Assembly: GCA_963971405.1 (NCBI GenBank)
Contig: OZ020490.1
Location: forward strand, 15,587,464-15,651,463
Source: Psococerastis gibbosa
Taxonomy: Eukaryota > Arthropoda > Insecta > Psocodea > Psocidae
Length of the DNA stretch: 64,000 bases
Direction: 5' to 3'
Shown here: positions 63,661-64,000 of the stretch, in pieces
Layout: each line of letters starts with the position of its first letter
Position numbering within the stretch: the stretch's first letter is position 1
Notes under the pieces: generated by a model
Database searches by the model: none
Told to the model about the DNA's origin: nothing
The model's input: only the letters and a program-made list of their open reading frames with translations
Translations under genes and position numbers: made by a program

Positions 63661-64000
63661 TTTACTCTTGGGGCCATGGCGGCCTATCCAACCAAGTTAA
63701 AATTGTAATCAAAGGAGAAATTATGGGAGTGGGAGTATAGTTTCTCTTTCATCCTGCCGCCTTTGCTTTACAAAGAACTGGACGACCAAATTAAACAGTC
63801 AAGTCGGAGGCGACCCGCGGCGGTCCCATAGATACTCAGGAAAATGTCTTACCATATACACAATACTTGCAATATCCGCTGCATTCGTCATGTCCCATTT
63901 CAATTGAAACAGCGTCCAAAAGCTAACCATTACTCTATGGATAGTTCTTTCACCATACAATAATATGTTTGCAATATCCTGTATTGGTATGTCGCATTAA
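63661..64000. other. No recognisable feature
   Basis: AACAGTCAAGTCGGAGGCGA near 63796 recalls the C' 3' half, but the match is short. Nothing else to the window end. Confidence 0.4.

Overview
This window looks like intergenic DNA from a large, AT-rich invertebrate genome. An arthropod is my best guess because of the LINE, SINE and Penelope types present, but the species cannot be fixed from sequence alone. I find no host gene I can support: no multi-exon coding pattern, no rRNA and no free-standing tRNA gene. Most open frames are short and are shadows of repeats. Almost everything identifiable is transposable-element material, much of it nested, so the window can be read as an insertion record.

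Protein-coding relics. (1) A Penelope-like element (50863-53710) keeps most of its reverse transcriptase, with a YVDD site, and a GIY-YIG endonuclease tail. It is broken by stops and frameshifts and is bounded by a perfect 14-bp target duplication. (2) A 5'-truncated Jockey/CR1-type LINE lies at 41384-42343 (minus) and keeps YADD. (3) An RTE-type LINE 3' half lies at 1323-2085. (4) There are many LINE 3' scraps, at about 4.9, 12.0, 14.8, 20.7, 21.9, 22.1, 25.7, 36.9, 43.2, 44.3, 44.9, 50.4, 50.6, 58.7 and 63.5 kb, often with (GAA)n or AAAAGT-type tails.

Non-coding families, named here with letters. A is an ~1-kb repeat with a CTGT/CAGA microsatellite core (4.9, 11.1, 13.4, 15.8, 16.0, 19.2, 33.8, 39.1, 55.4-56.3 kb). 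B is an ~0.6-kb repeat (0.7, 6.2, 60.8 kb). C and C' are 0.3-0.43-kb SINE-like retroposons with (AAC)n or (TAC)n tails. D is a short unclassified repeat. F is a LINE/SINE-like 3' end, tandemly amplified at 45.7 kb. G is a foldback family. H is a SINE-like repeat. T and T2 are tRNA-derived SINEs.

DNA transposon derivatives. hAT-like non-autonomous elements with 8-bp duplications occur at 29.9, 31.6, 32.1, 36.0, 42.4, 46.5, 54.7 and 59.6 kb. Foldback MITEs flanked by TTA/TWA or TA occur at 1.3, 10.9, 22.7, 25.0 and 59.1 kb.

Nested insertions give relative ages: RTE inside a MITE inside repeat B; hAT inside SINE T; hAT inside a LINE; C inside the tail of T; C' inside H; MITE inside G; a Penelope 3' end inside a foldback; LINE tails inside A and a hAT-like repeat; SINE T inside B. 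Apart from these nests I saw no system of cooperating genes.
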